From the NCBI RefSeq assembly GCF_000269985.1, contig NC_016109.1, positions 1,674,001 through 1,738,000 of the forward strand: DNA of 64,000 bases. The letters run 5' to 3'. This DNA comes from Kitasatospora setae KM-6054. GTDB taxonomy: Bacteria; Actinomycetota; Actinomycetes; Streptomycetales; Streptomycetaceae. Shown here piece by piece: positions 1 to 7,195 of the stretch. Both the position numbers and the translations under genes were made by a program. Below the pieces are notes generated by a model. The model searched no databases. It was not told the origin of the DNA and saw only the letters and a list, made by a program, of their open reading frames with translations. Each line of letters begins with the position of its first letter. Positions within the stretch are counted from its first letter, which is position 1.

Positions 1-2
1 AG

Positions 3-347
3 GCGCACGAGGAGATAGCGCAGTGCGCGCAGCGTCTGGAGCGCCTGACCGGCTCGATCGGCCGCTGGTTCCGGCCGTCCGCCACGCAGTACGCGAACGC
101 GATGGTGAAGGAGCAGGCCCGGCAGGTCGGCTACGCGCACGTGCTGTCCTTCGACGTCGACCCGCACGACTACGCGGACCCGGGCGCGGACACGGTGACC
201 CGCCGGGTGCTGAAGGCGGCGGCGGCCGGTTCGGTGGTCGCCCTGCACATGGGCCACCCGGGCACGGTGACGGCCCTCCCGGCGATCCTGGACGGCCTGA
301 CCCAGAAGGGCCTGCACGCGGTGACCGCCTCCGAGCTCTGCGCCTGA
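3..347 (+). CDS. Polysaccharide deacetylase family protein, C-terminal part (5' end outside window)
   Basis: The reading frame is open from the first bases and ends at a TGA at 345-347, so only the last 114 residues are present. They include a WFRPS segment, which fits the RPP-type motif of NodB-fold deacetylases, then a VLSFDVDP stretch and a conserved LHMGHPG motif near the end, where family members carry a catalytic His. Such enzymes remove N- or O-acetyl groups from chitin oligomers, peptidoglycan or other cell-surface glycans and are usually exported. The catalytic Asp and zinc-ligand motifs and any signal peptide lie upstream and cannot be judged. Confidence 0.75.
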   Translation, partial: AHEEIAQCAQRLERLTGSIGRWFRPSATQYANAMVKEQARQVGYAHVLSFDVDPHDYADPGADTVTRRVLKAAAAGSVVALHMGHPGTVTALPAILDGLTQKGLHAVTASELCA

Positions 348-398
348 CCAACTCCCCGCCCCGGCGACCGGGTTGCCGCCCGTGGCATGCTCCACCCC

Positions 399-1436
399 AT
401 GCGCTACCTCATCATCGGCGCCGGCGCGGTCGGCGGCACCATCGGCGGCCGGCTGCACCAGGCCGGACACGACGTCCTGCTGGTCGCCCGCGGCCCGCAC
501 CTGGCCGCGCTGCGCGCCGGCGGCCTGCGGCTGACCGTCCCGGACGGCACGCACCGGCTGCCGGTCCCGGCGGTCGGCGGCCCGGACGAGGTCGAGCTGG
601 CGCCGGACGACGTCCTGCTGCTCGCGGTGAAGACCCAGCACTCGACGGCCCTGCTGGAGCAGTGGGCGCCCCGCCCGGTCGCGGGCGGCGGGACGGCGGC
701 CGAGCGGCTGCCGCTGGTGTGCGCGCAGAACGGGGTGGAGAACGAGCGCTTGGCGCTGCGCCGCTTCGAGCGGGTCTACGGGATGTGCGTGTGGCTGCCG
801 TCCGCCCACCTGGAGCCGGGCGCGGTCTCCGCGGCGGGCTCCCCGTGCTCGGGCGTGCTGCACCTCGGCCGCTACCCGCACGCCCCGCACCACTCCCCCG
901 GCACCGACGCCGCCACCGACGGCACAGACGCCACCGCCGCCCGGATCGCCGCCGACCTGGCCGGCGCGCACTTCGACGCGTACGCCCGCCCGGACGTGAT
1001 GGCCTGGAAGTACGCGAAGCTGCTGAGCAACCTGGGCAACGCGCTGGAGGCGGTGGCCGGCCCGATCGACGGCGAGCTGCGGATGCGGGCCTGGCGGCGG
1101 GTGCGGGCGGAGGGCGAGGCGGTGCTGGCGGCGGCCGGGATCGCCCACCCGTCCGAGGAGGAGCAGCAGGCGGTGCGCGGCGAGCGGGTGACGCTGCTGC
1201 CGCTGCCGGGCGCGGTACGCGGCGGCGGTTCGTCCTGGCAGTCGCTGGCGCGCGGGACCGGCGACATCGAGGCGGACTACCTGAACGGCGAGATCGTCCT
1301 GCTGGGCCGCCTGCACGGCGTCCCGGCCCCGCTGAACGCCGCCCTGCAGCGGCTGGCCGCCGAGTTCGCCCGTACCGGCCGCCCGGCCGGCTCCCTCCCG
1401 GACGCCGACCTGGCCGCCCTGCTCGACGCCTCCTGA
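399..1436 (+). CDS. Ketopantoate reductase (ApbA/PanE) family oxidoreductase
   Basis: The protein opens with a Rossmann dinucleotide motif (LIIGAGAVGGTIGG) at its N-terminus, has the LAVKTQ segment and a mid-protein NGVENE loop, and an MAWKYAKLLSN segment typical of the PanE C-terminal domain, where the Lys is the catalytic residue. The family reduces 2-ketopantoate to pantoate with NADPH in coenzyme A synthesis, but actinomycetes carry several paralogues of unknown substrate, so the true panE assignment is open. I start at the ATG at 399, which places the glycine loop at residue 7; an in-frame ATG at 387 would add MLHP. Its stop codon lies in the first unit of a 14-bp tandem repeat. Confidence 0.8.
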   Translation: MRYLIIGAGAVGGTIGGRLHQAGHDVLLVARGPHLAALRAGGLRLTVPDGTHRLPVPAVGGPDEVELAPDDVLLLAVKTQHSTALLEQWAPRPVAGGGTAAERLPLVCAQNGVENERLALRRFERVYGMCVWLPSAHLEPGAVSAAGSPCSGVLHLGRYPHAPHHSPGTDAATDGTDATAARIAADLAGAHFDAYARPDVMAWKYAKLLSNLGNALEAVAGPIDGELRMRAWRRVRAEGEAVLAAAGIAHPSEEEQQAVRGERVTLLPLPGAVRGGGSSWQSLARGTGDIEADYLNGEIVLLGRLHGVPAPLNAALQRLAAEFARTGRPAGSLPDADLAALLDAS

Positions 1437-1500
1437 GAAGCGCCTCCCGAAAGCAGCCTCCCGAAGGCCGCCTCCCGAGAGCAGCCTCCCGAAGGCCGCC
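1428..1500. repeat. 14-bp tandem repeat, about five units, starting over the stop codon of the PanE-like gene
   Basis: Four clean units begin at 1442, 1456, 1470 and 1484, all of the form GCCTCCCGAAGGCC or GCCTCCCGAGAGCA. The preceding 14 bases (1428-1441, GCCTCCTGAGAAGC) look like a diverged first unit holding the stop codon TGA where the copies have CGA. The array fills the whole gap to the convergent SDR gene. Confidence 0.8.
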
Positions 1501-1501
1501 G

Positions 1502-2320
1502 CTACGCCATCGGGTCCTCCGGCCCGTACGGGCGCAGCCGCAGCGTGCGGGCGTCGGAGGAGCGGATGGCGGCGGCGGAGGCGACCAGCGTCTCCAGGTT
1601 GTCGCGTCCGGCGTGCAGGAAGCGCCCGTGCAGGCCGTCGAAGCGGCCGCGGGCGGCGTCGACGGTGACGGCGACCATGTAGGGGATGGAGCCCCAGGCT
1701 TTCATGTCCCGGAACATCTCCATCCCGGCGGTCATCTCGGTGGCGACGGCGCCGGGGCTGATGTCGAGCACCACGACGCCGTGCTCGCCGACCGAGTCGG
1801 CGATGTTGTCGGAGAGCCGGAGCAGCGCGCCCTTCGAGGTGGCGTACGCGGTGTAGCGGCCGTCGGGGCGCAGCGCGAAGCCGCTGTTGAGGTTGACGAC
1901 ACGGCCGCGGCCGCGCCGCACCATGCCGGGCAGGACGTGGCGCAGCAGGTTGTAGGGGCCGCGCAGGTTGGTCTCGACGACCTGCCACCACTGGGCGGGG
2001 TCGGTCTCCCAGATCGGCACTTCGGCGCGGTCGACCTGTCCGGCGTTGTTGACCAGCAGGTCGACGGGGCCGAGGTCGCGTTCGATCGAGCGGACGGCCT
2101 CCCGGACGGCGCCGGGGCGGGTGACGTCGGCGGTGACGGCGACGCCGCGGGCGCCGTGCCGGACGCACTCCTTGAGGGTGGCGATCAGCCTGTCCTGGGT
2201 GCGGCCGATCAGGCCGACGGCCATGCCCTCGGCGGCGAGTCCGATGGCGGTCTCGCGGCCGATGCCGCTGCCCGCCCCCGTGACGAGTCCGACCTGTCCG
2301 GCGAGTGATCCCGTCCCCAT
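1502..2320 (-). CDS. Short-chain dehydrogenase/reductase (SDR)
   Basis: A 272-residue classical SDR. It has the cofactor motif TGAGSGIG near residue 13, the structural NNAG motif, a NLNSGFALRPDGRYTAY stretch with the catalytic Ser and Tyr, and the catalytic Lys in TSKGAL. The arginine in the GLIGRTQ segment after strand beta-2 favours NADP(H). The ATG at 2318-2320 is chosen because GGAGGGAGC lies just upstream on the minus strand. The residues after the core (about 230-272) form an unassigned C-terminal tail. Substrate cannot be predicted. The gene converges on the PanE-like gene and is divergent from the hydroxybutyryl-CoA dehydrogenase gene. Confidence 0.88.
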   Translation of the reverse strand: MGTGSLAGQVGLVTGAGSGIGRETAIGLAAEGMAVGLIGRTQDRLIATLKECVRHGARGVAVTADVTRPGAVREAVRSIERDLGPVDLLVNNAGQVDRAEVPIWETDPAQWWQVVETNLRGPYNLLRHVLPGMVRRGRGRVVNLNSGFALRPDGRYTAYATSKGALLRLSDNIADSVGEHGVVVLDISPGAVATEMTAGMEMFRDMKAWGSIPYMVAVTVDAARGRFDGLHGRFLHAGRDNLETLVASAAAIRSSDARTLRLRPYGPEDPMA

Positions 2321-2599
2321 TGCCTGCTCCCTCCTCCGGTCCCTCCTCCGGTCCCGTCTCCGGGCCGGACCTGGGCCGCATTGTGGTCCCCGCCGGGGGG
2401 CGCGCGGGGGGAGCGCGCGCGGCGCACCGCCGACGCTCACCCGTTCGGCCGAGCGCCCGGCGCGCCCGGCGGGCGGGGCGGTCCGGCCCGCACCGATGTG
2501 AACGGGCGTTAAGGCAGGTAGTACCGTCGTCCGGGCGGGCCACGGCGCCCGCGACACCCCGGCCGGGTGACCCCCGGCTCCGTCCCGAAGGGCATTTGA

Positions 2600-3466
2600 G
2601 TGAGCGACATCGCGCGCGTCGGAGTAGTCGGCTGCGGCCTCATGGGGTCGGGCATCGCCGAGGTCTTCGCCCGGGCCGGCCTGGACGTACTGATCTCCGA
2701 GGCCAGCGGCGAGGCCCTGGAGCTGGGGCGGACCCGGCTGACCAACTCGCTGGAGACCGCGGTGCGGCGCGGCAAGCTGTCCGAGGAGGACCGGGACGCG
2801 GCGCTGGCCCGGCTGGCGTTCACCACCGAACTCGCCGACTTCCGCGACCGCGACCTGGTGGTCGAGGCGGTCGCCGAGCGCGAGGACGTCAAGGTCAGGA
2901 TCTTCCAGACGCTGGACCAGGTGGTGACCCGGCGGGACGCCATCCTCGCCTCCAACACCTCCTCCATCCCGATCGTGAAGCTGGCCGCCGCGACCGGCCG
3001 CCCCGAGCAGGTGATCGGCCTGCACTTCTTCAACCCGGCGCCGGTGCAGAAGCTGGTCGAGGTCATCCCGACCCTGACCACCTCCGCCGAGACCACCACC
3101 CGCGCCGAGCAGTTCGCCGTCGAGGTGCTCGGCAAGGAGCCGATCCGCGCCCGCGACCGGGCCGGCTTCGTGGTCAACGCCCTGCTCGTCCCGTACCTGC
3201 TCTCCGCCGTCCGGATGTTCGAGACCGGCGTCGCCACCGCCGCCGACATCGACAAGGGCATGGAGGCCGGCTGCGCCCACCCGATGGGCCCGCTGCGCCT
3301 GTGCGACCTGATCGGCCTGGACACCATCGTCTCGATCGCCGAGTCGATGTACGACGAGTACAAGGAGCCCCTGTACGCGGCCCCGCCGCTGCTCTCCCGG
3401 ATGGTCGACGCGGGCCTGCTGGGCCGGAAGTCCGGCCGCGGCTTCTACGACTACACCGCGTCCTGA
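2600..3466 (+). CDS. 3-hydroxybutyryl-CoA dehydrogenase
   Basis: A 288-residue protein of the FadB-type 3-hydroxyacyl-CoA dehydrogenase family. The N-terminal Rossmann motif (VGVVGCGLMGSGIAEV) binds NAD(P). The segment GLHFFNPAPVQKLVEVIP contains the catalytic His and the conserved FNP motif, and the C-terminal domain ends in the GRKSGRGFYDY signature. It oxidises (S)-3-hydroxybutyryl-CoA to acetoacetyl-CoA or the reverse, in fatty-acid turnover or butyryl-CoA supply. The start is GTG at 2600. It is a single gene, ending in a hairpin shared with the convergent lipoprotein gene. Confidence 0.92.
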   Translation: MSDIARVGVVGCGLMGSGIAEVFARAGLDVLISEASGEALELGRTRLTNSLETAVRRGKLSEEDRDAALARLAFTTELADFRDRDLVVEAVAEREDVKVRIFQTLDQVVTRRDAILASNTSSIPIVKLAAATGRPEQVIGLHFFNPAPVQKLVEVIPTLTTSAETTTRAEQFAVEVLGKEPIRARDRAGFVVNALLVPYLLSAVRMFETGVATAADIDKGMEAGCAHPMGPLRLCDLIGLDTIVSIAESMYDEYKEPLYAAPPLLSRMVDAGLLGRKSGRGFYDYTAS

Positions 3467-3483
3467 CCGGTCGTCACCGCCTT

Positions 3484-3519
3484 CCGGGCCGCCCCGGCTT
3501 CGTGACGCGGGCGGCCCGG
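3484..3519. terminator. Hairpin between two convergent genes
   Basis: CCGGGCCGCC (3484-3493) pairs with GGCGGCCCGG (3510-3519), a perfect 10-bp stem between the hydroxybutyryl-CoA dehydrogenase and lipoprotein genes. There is no clear T-run on either side. Confidence 0.6.
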
Positions 3520-3527
3520 CTCCGGCT

Positions 3528-3941
3528 TCAGGGGCTGGCGTAGCGGGCGACGTCGGCGACCCGGCAGCTGACCGGGCCGTACGGGTCGGCGGTCCCCTGG
3601 GCGCGTTCGAGGGCGTCCTGGCCGGGCGGGACGGCGCTGGCGGCGGCGACGCCGACGGTGACCTGCCTGCCGTTGCCGTCCTCGAAGGCGATCTGCACCA
3701 CGTAGTTGCTGGTGGTCGCGGTGTGGTTGGTGATCCGGACGGTCGCGGAGGGCCACCGCAGTTCGTCGTCGACCCGGCAGGCGGTGACCTCGACGTCGCC
3801 GAGCGCGGCCCGCCGGCCGTCGTCCGCGCCCCGCGCCGCGCCGTCGCCGTCCGCCCCGCAGCCCGCCACCGCCGCCCCCAGTACCGGCGCCAGCACCAGC
3901 GCGGCGGTCAGGCGGGCGGCGATCGCTCGGGTGCGGCGCAT
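3528..3941 (-). CDS. Putative small secreted lipoprotein
   Basis: A 137-residue protein with a charged N-terminus (MRRTRAIAARL), a hydrophobic stretch and a lipobox-like LGAAVAGC ending near residue 25, so it is probably lipid-anchored outside the membrane. The mature part has two further cysteines and reads like a small beta-sandwich of the DUF4352 type (VEVTACRVDDELRW, ATVRITNHTATTSNYVVQIAF), but I do not assign a family. The ATG at 3939-3941 is preferred over upstream starts because GAGGGGAAACC precedes it and it gives a clean signal peptide. Confidence 0.75.
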   Translation of the reverse strand: MRRTRAIAARLTAALVLAPVLGAAVAGCGADGDGAARGADDGRRAALGDVEVTACRVDDELRWPSATVRITNHTATTSNYVVQIAFEDGNGRQVTVGVAAASAVPPGQDALERAQGTADPYGPVSCRVADVARYASP

Positions 3942-4065
3942 GGTTTCCCCTCGGGACGGACACGGGTCAGGGGCGACGCTACGAGCCGTGCGGGGGATCC
4001 GCACGGAATGTGTCCGATCCGTAACAACCTTGCGGAGCAAGTGTGCTGACCGTCCGTCAGCGAAG

Positions 4066-4101
4066 CGAACGGCCCGGCGCGTGCGGACGCCGGGCCGTTC
4101 G
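4066..4101 (-). terminator. Terminator hairpin after the chitosanase gene
   Basis: A perfect 14-bp inverted repeat, CGAACGGCCCGGCG (4066-4079) and CGCCGGGCCGTTCG (4088-4101), lies 46 bases past the stop of the chitosanase gene. There is no U-run, as is usual for streptomycete terminators. Confidence 0.75.
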
Positions 4102-4147
4102 GGTGCCGGGGAGGGGCTCAGCCGGGCGGGGGCCCGTCAGCCCGCCG

Positions 4148-5026
4148 TCAGGAGTTGATCTCGTACGGGTCGCCGTAGACCTTCCACTTGAGCGGCGGGT
4201 TGAGGTCGAAGTTCTTGGCGTTGAGGAAGACCAGCTGCTCGGTGTCGACCCGGCTGGTGTCGGCGTGCGCCTCCTCCTGCTTCATGACGACCTTGCGGGC
4301 GTCCAGGAACGCCTTGATGTAGGTGGCCTCGTCGCCGCCCTGGGCGGGGGTCTTGGCCTTCTTCAGGGCGGCGGCGCGGATCCCGCCGAAGCTGTCGGCG
4401 CTGGTGCCGGGGCCGTGCATGACGATCGCGTCGTAGTAGGCGAACTGGCCGAGCGCGCGCAGCCCGTCCGCCTTGGCCTGCTTGACCGCCGGGTTGAAGT
4501 AGACCCGGTCGCGCTCGTCGTTCTGGGCCTGCTGGAAGACGGTGTCCTTGGCGGCGGTCTTCCAGTCGTTGACGAAGGCGCTGCCGAGGCCGGTGTGCGA
4601 GTCGGTGCCGTTGACCTTCTTCAGCGCGGGCAGGTACTTGGCCAGCACGTTGCCGGCCTTGAGGTCGGTGTAGTGCTGGACGAGCTCCAGCATGTCGCCG
4701 GTGCCGGAACAGAAACCGATGATGCCGCCGGTGTAGCCGCGGCCGTCGCCGATGTCCTCGATGTACTTGTACTGGGCCTTCCAGTCCAGCGAGGAGTTCT
4801 CCGCCGAGGAGACCAGCTTCATCGCGATCTCCTTCTTCGCCGGGTCGTCCAGCCCGACGGCGGCCACCGCCGCGGCGCGCACGGCGCTCGTGCCACCCGC
4901 CGCGGGGGTGGCGGCGTGGCCGGCGCCGGTCGCGGCCAGGGTCAGCGGGAGGACGCCGGCCAGGATCGCGAGGGCGGCCCGGGTGGTGCGGGCGGTGCGG
5001 GCGGTGCGGTGCTTGCTGGGGTGCAT
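4148..5026 (-). CDS. csn: Secreted chitosanase, glycoside hydrolase family 46
   Basis: The mature protein closely resembles the well-studied Streptomyces sp. N174 chitosanase. The two catalytic acids are recognisable: the Glu of SSAENSS (residue 76 of the precursor) is the proton donor and the Asp of DIGDGRGYTGG (residue 94) is the general base. It endo-hydrolyses beta-1,4 bonds in chitosan outside the cell. The N-terminus has a long charged region, a hydrophobic core and a likely signal-peptidase site after GAGHA (about residue 38). The gene is single, followed by a strong hairpin and preceded by a 19-bp palindromic operator, which fits induction by chitosan oligomers. Confidence 0.96.
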   Translation of the reverse strand: MHPSKHRTARTARTTRAALAILAGVLPLTLAATGAGHAATPAAGGTSAVRAAAVAAVGLDDPAKKEIAMKLVSSAENSSLDWKAQYKYIEDIGDGRGYTGGIIGFCSGTGDMLELVQHYTDLKAGNVLAKYLPALKKVNGTDSHTGLGSAFVNDWKTAAKDTVFQQAQNDERDRVYFNPAVKQAKADGLRALGQFAYYDAIVMHGPGTSADSFGGIRAAALKKAKTPAQGGDEATYIKAFLDARKVVMKQEEAHADTSRVDTEQLVFLNAKNFDLNPPLKWKVYGDPYEINS

Positions 5027-5081
5027 CTGACGCTCCGTCTGGGGGTGCCGGCCGCGGGCACGGGGGTGCCCGCGGATGAGG

Positions 5082-5100
5082 GTTAGGAAAGTTTCCTAAC
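5082..5100. promoter_or_regulatory. Palindromic operator upstream of chitosanase (candidate CsnR-type site)
   Basis: GTTAGGAAA (5082-5090) and TTTCCTAAC (5092-5100) form a perfect inverted repeat around a single G. It lies 56 bases before the chitosanase start codon in an A/T-richer patch. Streptomycete chitosanase genes are known to be repressed by the ROK-family protein CsnR through a similar GGAAA/TTTCC palindrome. No rok gene is in the window. Confidence 0.7.
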
Positions 5101-5280
5101 TTAGATTGAAGCGTCCGCATCACGCCGCCGCAAGACGTCTGACGGCATCCGGCGTACGACATTCCACCGAACGAACCGCCACCAACGCCCCCTCGCCCAC
5201 CCCGCCCCCGCCGCACCCCCGGCCCCGCCCCCGCCGAAAACCGCTGGCCGACGGCGCCGGCGGCGGCCATCCTGGGCCGG

Positions 5281-5772
5281 ATGGAGATCCGTGAAGCCAC
5301 CCCGCAGGACTGGTCCGCCGTCTGGCCGTTCTTCCGGCGCGTCATCGCCGCCGGCGAGACCTTCACCTACCCGACCGACCTGACGTCCGACACCGCCCGC
5401 GACTGGTGGCTGCTGGACGCCCCGAACCGCACCGTGGTCGCCGTCGACGAGGCCGCCGGCACCGTCCTCGGCACCGCCAAGATGAACAACAACCAGTGGG
5501 GCAACGGCGGCCACGTCGCCAGCGCCAGCTTCCTCGTCGACCCCGACCACGCCGGCCGCGGCACCGGCCGCGCGCTGTGCGTGGAAGCCCTCCGCTGGGC
5601 CCGCGAACAGGGCTTCCGCGCCATGCAGTTCAACGCCGTCGTCGCCTCCAACGCCCCGGCCGTCGGCCTCTACCGCTCGCTCGGCTTCACGGTGGTCGGC
5701 ACCGTCCCGGAGGGCTTCCACCACCCCCGCCACGGCTACGTCGACCTGTACGTCATGCACCGACCGCTGTGA
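5281..5772 (+). CDS. GNAT family N-acetyltransferase
   Basis: A 163-residue single-domain GNAT protein. After the N-terminal MEIREATPQD strand it shows the acetyl-CoA binding loop DHAGRGTGRALC (motif A, around residues 97-108), the NAVVASNAPAVGLYRSLGF motif B region and a C-terminal HGYVDLYVM strand. It transfers an acetyl group to an amine of unknown identity and is cytoplasmic. The last 20 bases overlap the convergent MFS gene. Confidence 0.88.
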   Translation: MEIREATPQDWSAVWPFFRRVIAAGETFTYPTDLTSDTARDWWLLDAPNRTVVAVDEAAGTVLGTAKMNNNQWGNGGHVASASFLVDPDHAGRGTGRALCVEALRWAREQGFRAMQFNAVVASNAPAVGLYRSLGFTVVGTVPEGFHHPRHGYVDLYVMHRPL

Positions 5773-7003
5773 CCCCGCCCCCAGGCCCGACCGCCGCGCC
5801 CCCGGCCCCGGCCGCCGCACCAGCCCCCGCCGCCGCCCGCCCCGCCCGCCGCACCGCCGGCCGGGAGACCACCGTCACCAGCAGCGACAGCGCCGCCAGC
5901 GCCCCGATCGCCCAGCGCGCCCCGACCAGTTGCGCCAGGGCGCCCGCCAGCGCCGCGCCGACGCCCTGCCAGGCGATCCGGCCCGCCGACTCCACGCCCT
6001 GCGCCTGGCCGCGCGCCGCGTCCGGGGTCAGCGCCAGCAGCCGCTCCTGCAACGGCAGCGTCGCCGCGAACCCGACGCCCGCCAGCCCCACCGCCACGGC
6101 CGCCGCCCACACCGGCGGCCCGGCCGCCAGCAGCAGGAACGGCCCGGCCAGCAGCAGCCGCAGCCCGTACGCCAGCCGGGCCCGCCGGGCCGCGTCCAGC
6201 AGCCGGCCCACCAGCAGGTCGCCGGCCAGCATCCCGGCCGCGCTCGCCGCCAACAGCGTCCCGGCCCGCCCGGGCGCGTACGGCAGGAACAGCGCCTCGC
6301 AGCCCACCACCAGCCCGTTGGGCACCCACAGGTTGAGCAGCAGCGCCCGCCGCCCGGGCCGGCCCAGCAGTTCGACGTTGCCCCGCCAGGTCTCCCGCAG
6401 CCCGGACCGGCGCGGCGGCCGCACCGACCGCTCCCGCACCGTCGCCGCCACCACGGCCGCCGCCAGCGCCGTCAACCCGGCGGCCACGCCCATCAGCCGG
6501 TACGGGGTCAGCAGCGTCAGCAGCGCCCCGCCGGACGCGAAGCCGAGCACCATCGCCCCGCCCGCGGTGACGTTCAGCAGCGACCGGGCCCGCGCGTAGC
6601 CCGCCGCCGGCACGATCTCCGCCAGCAGGCCCATCCGGGTCCCGGTGCCCAGCGCCTGGAAGAGCCCGACCACCAGCAGCAGCCCGAACCGCACCGCCAG
6701 CGGCAGCCCGGGCACGGCCTGCGCGGCCGTCGCCGCCAGCGCCAGCAGGTGCAGCGCCACCAGCGTCCGGCGCGGCCGCGCCCCGTCGGCGACCGACATC
6801 AGCGTCAGCGCGCCCAGCACGGCCGCGAACGACGAGCCGTACATGCTCATCGCCGTCAGGAAGGGCGACCCCGTGCGCTCCCGCACCAGCACGCCGAGCG
6901 CGAACCCGGACAGCGTCCCGGCCCCCGTCAGCAGGGTGAAACCCGTGTACAACCCCGCGAACTCCCGCTGCCGCAGCAGCGCCAGATATCCATGACCAGT
7001 CAT
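5753..7003 (-). CDS. Major facilitator superfamily transporter
   Basis: A 416-residue protein made largely of hydrophobic helices (about 12 membrane segments), beginning MTGHGYLALLRQREFAGLY, typical of MFS proteins in which a short cytoplasmic helix precedes the first membrane span. An arginine-rich loop (GARPRRTL) follows the second or third helix, where the MFS signature usually sits. Probably a drug or metabolite efflux protein, but no substrate can be inferred. The C-terminus ends in an alanine/glycine-rich tail. It converges on and overlaps the GNAT gene by 20 bases. Confidence 0.82.
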   Translation of the reverse strand: MTGHGYLALLRQREFAGLYTGFTLLTGAGTLSGFALGVLVRERTGSPFLTAMSMYGSSFAAVLGALTLMSVADGARPRRTLVALHLLALAATAAQAVPGLPLAVRFGLLLVVGLFQALGTGTRMGLLAEIVPAAGYARARSLLNVTAGGAMVLGFASGGALLTLLTPYRLMGVAAGLTALAAAVVAATVRERSVRPPRRSGLRETWRGNVELLGRPGRRALLLNLWVPNGLVVGCEALFLPYAPGRAGTLLAASAAGMLAGDLLVGRLLDAARRARLAYGLRLLLAGPFLLLAAGPPVWAAAVAVGLAGVGFAATLPLQERLLALTPDAARGQAQGVESAGRIAWQGVGAALAGALAQLVGARWAIGALAALSLLVTVVSRPAVRRAGRAAAGAGAAAGAGGAAVGPGGGVTAVGA

Positions 7004-7130
7004 GAAAAAAGCCTCCGACGCGGCCGCGTGGGCGCGTTCGAAGGCTGGCGACGAGAACCTAGCACCCCCGGGCCGGGCCGCGCAAAGCCCGTCCGTCCGA
7101 CCGTCCGGCCGGCCCCGCCCACGCCCACGA

Positions 7131-7174
7131 CGGAGCCCCGCCGCTCCCCCGCCAGGGGGTGCGACGGGGCTCCG
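7131..7174 (-). terminator. Terminator hairpin after pheST
   Basis: CGGAGCCCCG (7131-7140) pairs with CGGGGCTCCG (7165-7174), enclosing an inner CCCCC/GGGGG hairpin. It lies 22 bases beyond the pheT stop. Confidence 0.75.
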
Positions 7175-7195
7175 CCACCGCGTTCCGAAGGGCCG

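Noticed and set aside
1442..1500. Attachment site or transposon end
   Set aside because: No integrase or transposase gene is nearby, and the repeat is a simple tandem array. No insertion sequence was recognised anywhere in the window.
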